From: Solibacteraceae bacterium | Lineage (GTDB): Bacteria; Acidobacteriota; Terriglobia; Bryobacterales; Bryobacteraceae | Assembly (NCBI GenBank): GCA_021324015.1 | Contig: JAJPJX010000129.1 | Location: forward strand, 62,001-126,000 | Direction of reading: 5' to 3' | DNA length: 64,000 nt | In this document: positions 59,715 through 64,000 of the stretch, one piece after another | How the letters are laid out: every line of letters starts with the position of its first letter | Position numbering within the stretch: the first letter of the stretch is position 1 | Notes under the pieces: generated by a model | Told to the model about the DNA's origin: nothing | The model's database searches: none | The model's input: only the letters and a program-made list of their open reading frames with translations | Made by a program: the position numbers and the translations under genes

Positions 59715-61847
59715 CTACCGCGCGAGCGGGTCCGGCCGGAGCTGGAAGTGCACCACTTTGCTCATGGTTCCCTTTCCGCCCTCCACGTGGAACATGGCCC
59801 GCGTGGCGTAGGTGGACCACAGGCCCTTTCCTTTCCATCCGGCTTTGGCATCGTCGATGCGTCCGTCCATGCCCTTGGCGAAAAATCCGATCGGGTACGG
59901 CACGCGCAGCGTCACGAACTTGCCGTTGACCAGCGCCATCAGCGCGTCCTCGCCGTTGCCCGTGGCGATCGGCAGGTTGCGGCCCAGTCCGAAGGTGTCG
60001 TGCTGGTCCACCCAATCGTAGTAGCTGGCTTCGGCGCTGCCCGAATCGGTGACGCCCTTGAGTTGCGGCGCCGGAAATGGGTAGAGCGTCCATCCCTCGG
60101 GACAATGCTGTCCGGTGGCGGTCGGCCCATTCAGAGGCCCCTTGCATTTCCGCCGGTCGAAGCTGGCGAAGTGGCCGCTTGCCAGCACCGTCCACACCAC
60201 GCCGTTGGTGTCGATATCCAGCCCGCGCGGGGAGAAACCCTGCACCGGAGCTTTCGGATTGTTCCACGGAAGCTCGTAGACCTCCGCCAGTGTGGTCTCC
60301 GGAGGATGTGCGCCGGGGTTCAGCCGCACGATCCGGCCCGGAAAGCCCAGAATCGATCCCCAAATCGTCCCGTCGGCCGGACTGACCGTGACGCCGTAGA
60401 AGGCGCCCGAGATCCGCTTGTCCTTGGTGGGATCCACCGGCTGGTCCGGCTCCACGTAGGCGTCGCGCCGGCCGTTGCCGTTGGTGTCCAGGATCAGCGC
60501 GGTCCATCCCTGCGACTTCGCTTCGTCGTGGGTCTCCTCGAACATCTTGGTATTGAGCCAGCCGACGACGTCTCCTCCTCCGCCGCTGCTCGTCCACAGG
60601 GTGTGGTTGGCGTCCTCGGCGAACTGCAAATGGTGCGTGCTGAAGCAGGTGTCAATCAGCGTGAACTGCTGCGTGCCGGGATCAAAGAAGGCGAGTTGCC
60701 GGCTGCTGCGGTGGAGCGGGAACAGCCGCGCGGAAGGATGGCTGGATCCTTCCTTGCAGTAATCCGGATTCTCCGGCGGACGAATCACCGAGGTGAACCA
60801 GACGCGCCCTCTCTCATCGAACATCGGGTTGTGCATATTCGCCTGGCTGTCCCAGATGGCTTCGTCTCCCCAGTAGGGCGAGGACTTGAGCGGCTTATCC
60901 GGACCGGGAGTCTTGGGATCGCGTACCGGCATCTTCACGTGCGTCGCCGTATGGCGCACCGGGTCCAGCACCGGAATGGAGTCCGTGCTCAGTTCCGGGG
61001 CGCCATAGATCAGGCCGTTGGCGTTGACCCGCGGATTGCGCTTATCGGTGGCGATTTCGTCGTGCAGATACGCCTTCGGCCCGGCCCAATCCCATTCCGT
61101 GATGACCACGTTGCGTTCCACTCCCTGCGGCCGCGGGGGCGCCGGCGGCAACTCGCCCGCCTCGATCCGGCTGGTCCAATCGGCGAACATGGCCAGCGCC
61201 CGGTCCTTTCCGATGCGGCCGATCCCGCCCAGCATATTCCCGCCGGCCTGCCCCGACTGGATGCGCCGCTCCCAGGCCTTGGCCGGGGAATCGAAGCTGC
61301 CCAGCGCCTTGGGGATCTCCCGGGTGGCCTGATTCCCCAGTTGGTGACACGACCAGCAGCTATCCGTTTTGATCAGTTCCACGAACTGCGCCTGGGTCTT
61401 CAGGCCTGGTGAGATGCCGTTGCCGTCCGGGCCCGTGCCGGGGAATTCGCTCTTGTCCGGCACCTTCAGCAGCGAATACCAATAGCTGGCCGGATAGTAT
61501 TGCGCCGCGGCGCGCGCATCCGGCGCGACGACCGCCGTGAGGTTCACGATTTTGCCCGGCACGGCCTGGACCTTCGGCGAATCCACCAGGCCGTAGCCGC
61601 GCACCCACACCTCATAGTTGGCCTTCGGCAGGTCCGGGAGCAGGTAGCGGCCGCGCCCTTCCGTGACCACGATCCTGGCGAACTTCGTCGGCAGATCTCG
61701 CGTCTCCGCAATCACCCAGACGCCGGCTTCCGGCCCCTTGGCGCTTGTGACCACGCCGCCGATATCCGTATTGCCGATGCGAACGGCGGGCTGCGCCGAA
61801 GCAGTTGCCGCAATACCCAGGAAGAACAGGACCTTCATCGCCTTCAT
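59715..61847 (-). CDS. Secreted protein: carboxypeptidase-regulatory-like domain, one c-type haem site and propeller
   Basis: The 710-residue product has a signal peptide (to ~ATASAQ). A carboxypeptidase-regulatory-like beta domain (~25-105; IGGVVTSAKGPEAGVWVIAE) is followed by DSCWSCHQLGNQ (CXXCH, residues ~164-168), which is a single haem c site. After ~250 a streptogramin-lyase-type propeller runs to the end: WTSVIRPPENPDYC, LWTSSGGGGDVVGW, VSPADGTIWGSILG and GLDIDTNGVVWTVLASGHF. This order suggests a haem-bearing periplasmic or surface redox protein of unknown substrate; the family is common in Acidobacteriota. GTG 61856 is an alternative start. Confidence 0.75.
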   Translation of the reverse strand: MKAMKVLFFLGIAATASAQPAVRIGNTDIGGVVTSAKGPEAGVWVIAETRDLPTKFARIVVTEGRGRYLLPDLPKANYEVWVRGYGLVDSPKVQAVPGKIVNLTAVVAPDARAAAQYYPASYWYSLLKVPDKSEFPGTGPDGNGISPGLKTQAQFVELIKTDSCWSCHQLGNQATREIPKALGSFDSPAKAWERRIQSGQAGGNMLGGIGRIGKDRALAMFADWTSRIEAGELPPAPPRPQGVERNVVITEWDWAGPKAYLHDEIATDKRNPRVNANGLIYGAPELSTDSIPVLDPVRHTATHVKMPVRDPKTPGPDKPLKSSPYWGDEAIWDSQANMHNPMFDERGRVWFTSVIRPPENPDYCKEGSSHPSARLFPLHRSSRQLAFFDPGTQQFTLIDTCFSTHHLQFAEDANHTLWTSSGGGGDVVGWLNTKMFEETHDEAKSQGWTALILDTNGNGRRDAYVEPDQPVDPTKDKRISGAFYGVTVSPADGTIWGSILGFPGRIVRLNPGAHPPETTLAEVYELPWNNPKAPVQGFSPRGLDIDTNGVVWTVLASGHFASFDRRKCKGPLNGPTATGQHCPEGWTLYPFPAPQLKGVTDSGSAEASYYDWVDQHDTFGLGRNLPIATGNGEDALMALVNGKFVTLRVPYPIGFFAKGMDGRIDDAKAGWKGKGLWSTYATRAMFHVEGGKGTMSKVVHFQLRPDPLAR

Positions 61848-61870
61848 GAGTGACACCCCTCGTCCGGGCT

Positions 61871-61876
61871 AGTATA
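61871..61876 (-). promoter_or_regulatory. -10 element of the haem-propeller gene
   Basis: TATACT on the minus strand (61876-61871) would start transcription near 61864, leaving a 17-base leader with GAGGGG before the ATG at 61847. No clear -35 box is seen. Confidence 0.4.
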
Positions 61877-61935
61877 TACCCCGATTCACAGGGAGAGAAT
61901 GCCGGATGAAGCCGGATGAATTCGAACAGGCGTGC

Positions 61936-63012
61936 TTACTTGTTCCCAAAGGTATAGCTCAACCCGGTACTGCTGCCGTAGTCGCTGCCCTGGAGTTGTC
62001 CTGGCGGACGGGTATCCCAGTTTCCGTAGAACGACAGGTTCCAGTCAATTTTGCCAAACACCTTCAGGTAGTAGGATGCATTGATCTTCGCGAAGAGGCG
62101 TCCCGCTTCTGTCACGGCCGGTAACAGGCTGCCGGTGAGATCGAGTCGAGTCTTCTTGAAGGTGAAGACTTCCAAATTGGAGGAGACTACCGCCACACCG
62201 ATGTCCTGCGTCCGCCGATTCTGTGCCGTGGGAGTATAGTTCGTGCGCTGCCACCCCACACCGCCAGAAGTTGTGAGGCGGACTTGATTCGTGTTCTTCA
62301 GATAGCGCCCCAGGCCAACACCGAAAATGGTCTGGCGCTCGATTTCCTGCACAGAACTTTGCAACAGCCCGGCAATCCCGGTGAGGAAATAGTTCTTTCG
62401 TGACAGCACGCGGTAAGCGCCCCAATCGAGCTGGTTGCGCGTGGCGGTGGCTGCGCCTGTGCTGGAGGACAGGTTGGAATTCAGGCTGATCTTCGTGCCC
62501 CACCGGATCTGCCGGTAGTCGAGCTCGGAACCAAGGTTGTATTGAGTGCTGTTGTTGCCTTTGGCATAGGAAGCGCCGAGTGTGACTTTGCCGCTCAGGC
62601 GCTTCACAAAAGTGTCGGAAGTCTGTGTCATGCGGACGACGGAGGTCTTGTCGACCACCACCGACTCTTCTCCCGACCGAATCTCGAGCTTGATGGGAGC
62701 GCCTTCGATTGCCGCCGTATGGATCACCCTGCCGGAATAGATAGAGCCGTCCTGAAGCAGCACCAGGAACAGGAAATTGCTTTCCAGACGGGCCACTTTG
62801 AGCCAATCGATCGAAATCGTGCCGTCGACGTAGTCGAGATCGACCTTGAGCACGCCGCCTTCCAGGTTCTTCACTTCGCCGGTGATGCGGTCGCCATTCT
62901 TCATCACCAGCACGTCGGTCTTTGGGCGGGCCATCACCGGGCATGCCAGGCATGCGGCCAGGCTCAACACAACAAAAACTTTGCTCCGGCGGGTGATGGT
63001 TTCTCCAGGCAC
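61936..63012 (-). CDS. DUF481 outer-membrane barrel protein
   Basis: This 358-residue protein has a signal peptide (SKVFVVLSLAACLACPVMA) and an Sm-like or beta N-terminal domain (DVLVMKNGDRITGEVKNLEGGVLKVDLDYVDG). A beta barrel of the DUF481 family follows: GKVTLGASYAKGNNSTQYNLGSELDYRQ, RKNYFLTGIAGL, and STGLSYTFGNK at the end with a terminal-strand aromatic pattern. DUF481 proteins are salt-induced or structural outer-membrane proteins without known substrate. The GTG start 63012 follows AAGGGGG; TTG 63042 gives ten extra residues. It diverges from the truncated oxidoreductase gene. Confidence 0.86.
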   Translation of the reverse strand: MPGETITRRSKVFVVLSLAACLACPVMARPKTDVLVMKNGDRITGEVKNLEGGVLKVDLDYVDGTISIDWLKVARLESNFLFLVLLQDGSIYSGRVIHTAAIEGAPIKLEIRSGEESVVVDKTSVVRMTQTSDTFVKRLSGKVTLGASYAKGNNSTQYNLGSELDYRQIRWGTKISLNSNLSSSTGAATATRNQLDWGAYRVLSRKNYFLTGIAGLLQSSVQEIERQTIFGVGLGRYLKNTNQVRLTTSGGVGWQRTNYTPTAQNRRTQDIGVAVVSSNLEVFTFKKTRLDLTGSLLPAVTEAGRLFAKINASYYLKVFGKIDWNLSFYGNWDTRPPGQLQGSDYGSSTGLSYTFGNK

Positions 63013-63097
63013 ACGGCCCCCTTTCGCCGCAATGATGTACAATGCAGGCCGCCGACTCAGAAAATCCGGCCCTGCTGGAGAAGCGGGTGAGTGGCCT

Positions 63098-64000
63098 ATG
63101 AAACACGTGAAGATCGGGGTAATTGGCGCTGGTTGGTGGGCGGCGGAGAATCATATTCCAGTTCTGCAGAGCTTCCCGGGAGTGGAGGTAGCCGCGGTCT
63201 GCCGGCTCGGCGCGCAGGAACTTCGCAAGGTCCAGGAGCGCTTTCACATCCCGTATGGAACCGAAGATTACCGGGACCTCATCCGCGTGAACGGACTGGA
63301 CGGCGTAGTGATCAGCTCGCCGCACCACCTGCATTTCGAGCACGCGCGCGCGGCGCTGGAACACGGGTTGCATGTGTTGTGCGAGAAGCCGATGGTGCTG
63401 CACGCTGCGGAGGCGAGGCAGATCGCCTCCCTGGCACACTCCGGAAGCATGCATTTCCTGATTCCCTACGGCTGGAGCTATACGGGCTTCGCCCGCGCCG
63501 CCAAGAGCCGTATCGACGGCGGAGAGATCGGCGCCATCGAGCACGTGCATTGCCATATGGCCAGCGCGCTGCGTGACCTGTTCAGCGGGGAGGGGGCCTG
63601 GTTCGCCGAAAAGGCCTTTCTCCAGCCGCAAATGGGCACGTGGAGCAACCCCGATACAGGCGGAGGGTTCGCCCACGGCCAACTGACGCACGCCCTGGGC
63701 CTCTTGTTTTACATCACTGCTCTGGAGCCTCAGGAGGTGTTCGCGCTGATTGGAAACTCGGCGACCGGCGCCGATCTGTTCAATTCCATCGCCTGCCGGT
63801 TTTCGAGTGGCGCAACTGGCATGCTGGGAGGCGCCGCGACCATGCCGCCCGGCTCACCCTACCAGGTCGATATCCGGATCTTCGGCGGCCACGGGATGCT
63901 CTTACTGGACATCGAGCGGCCGCGCTTGGAGATTCGAAGAAATGACGGCCGCCACGAGTTACTGCCGATGGATCATCAGCCCGGCGCGTATGAGTGCGTG
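63098..64000 (+). CDS. Gfo/Idh/MocA family oxidoreductase (partial, 3' end outside window)
   Basis: The frame is open from ATG 63098 to the last base (301 codons). It starts KHVKIGVIGAGWWAAENHIP, a classic Rossmann motif, followed by GVEVAAVCRL, VVISSPHHLHFEHARAAL and HVLCEKPMVLH with the family E-K-P. GGGFAHGQLTHALGLLFYI is the catalytic-domain site. Unlike the relative at 24000 it has no Tat signal, so it is cytoplasmic. Substrates of this family are sugars, inositols and their derivatives; no further call is possible without the C-terminal part. Confidence 0.9.
   Translation, partial: MKHVKIGVIGAGWWAAENHIPVLQSFPGVEVAAVCRLGAQELRKVQERFHIPYGTEDYRDLIRVNGLDGVVISSPHHLHFEHARAALEHGLHVLCEKPMVLHAAEARQIASLAHSGSMHFLIPYGWSYTGFARAAKSRIDGGEIGAIEHVHCHMASALRDLFSGEGAWFAEKAFLQPQMGTWSNPDTGGGFAHGQLTHALGLLFYITALEPQEVFALIGNSATGADLFNSIACRFSSGATGMLGGAATMPPGSPYQVDIRIFGGHGMLLLDIERPRLEIRRNDGRHELLPMDHQPGAYECV

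Noticed and set aside
58542-61412. A 956-codon open frame on the plus strand
   Set aside because: It is antisense to two genes with clear domains (enolase-superfamily and haem-propeller); long antisense frames are expected in GC-rich DNA.
1-64000. CRISPR arrays, rRNA genes, insertion sequences and prophage genes
   Set aside because: No regular short repeats with spacers, rRNA sequence, transposase or phage structural genes were found.

Overview
The window is high-GC, densely coded bacterial DNA, complete except for a gene cut at each end. It looks like Acidobacteriota, most likely the Solibacter/Bryobacter group. The grounds are tandem TonB-dependent receptors with an N-terminal carboxypeptidase-regulatory-like domain, several multihaem cytochromes c, many secreted or Tat-exported sugar-type enzymes, and lineage-typical unknown families. 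This placement comes from family recognition; there is no rRNA or marker gene to confirm it.

Layout. 1-4179: two closely related TonB receptors in tandem, the first cut by the window edge. 4293-10596: a DUF4159 protein, a NapC/NirT-like hexahaem cytochrome, threonine dehydrogenase, a mutarotase-like secreted protein, a frameshifted methyltransferase, a small RsbRD_N-like protein and a small cohesin-like protein. 10608-14497 (minus): a compact operon of Rieske protein, b6-type cytochrome b, membrane-anchored nonahaem cytochrome c and pentahaem cytochrome c, which looks like a complex III variant without cytochrome c1. 14647-23582: a membrane glycosyltransferase-like protein, an esterase, an ABC ATPase, GlcG-like and GlcD/GlcF-like proteins and an aminotransferase, followed by tRNA-Arg(CCG).

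24000-38387: mainly exported carbohydrate and polyol enzymes. These are a Tat Gfo/Idh oxidoreductase, a sugar isomerase, an amidohydrolase, a pectate-lyase-fold/NHL fusion, a SelA-like PLP enzyme, a GHL-type hydrolase, a double metallo-beta-lactamase protein and an SDR. 38420-40452 (minus): an ECF sigma, anti-sigma and secreted protein cassette. 40654-43276: small and unknown genes plus an SPFH protein. 43433-47620: a tightly coupled run of a small protein, ceramidase-like, sialidase-like and HisD-like enzymes. 47631-52386: the glyoxylate shunt, with aceB and aceA divergent and a TPR/helix-turn-helix regulator just downstream of aceB. 52518-64000: a decayed Tat gene, a DegT-type enzyme, a serine hydrolase, a DUF364 protein, RraA, a KDPG-aldolase-like gene with an amber codon near its 5' end, CcmH, a rhamnonate-dehydratase-like enzyme, a haem-bearing propeller protein, a DUF481 protein and a truncated oxidoreductase.

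Themes. The cell appears to be a respiring heterotroph. It takes up and degrades sugars and sugar acids with exported enzymes, grows on C2 units through the glyoxylate shunt, and passes quinol electrons to multihaem cytochromes matured by a CcmH variant. Several genes (37620, 18144, 19005) have a -10 element only 6-7 bases before the start codon and no Shine-Dalgarno sequence, so leaderless transcription may be common here.
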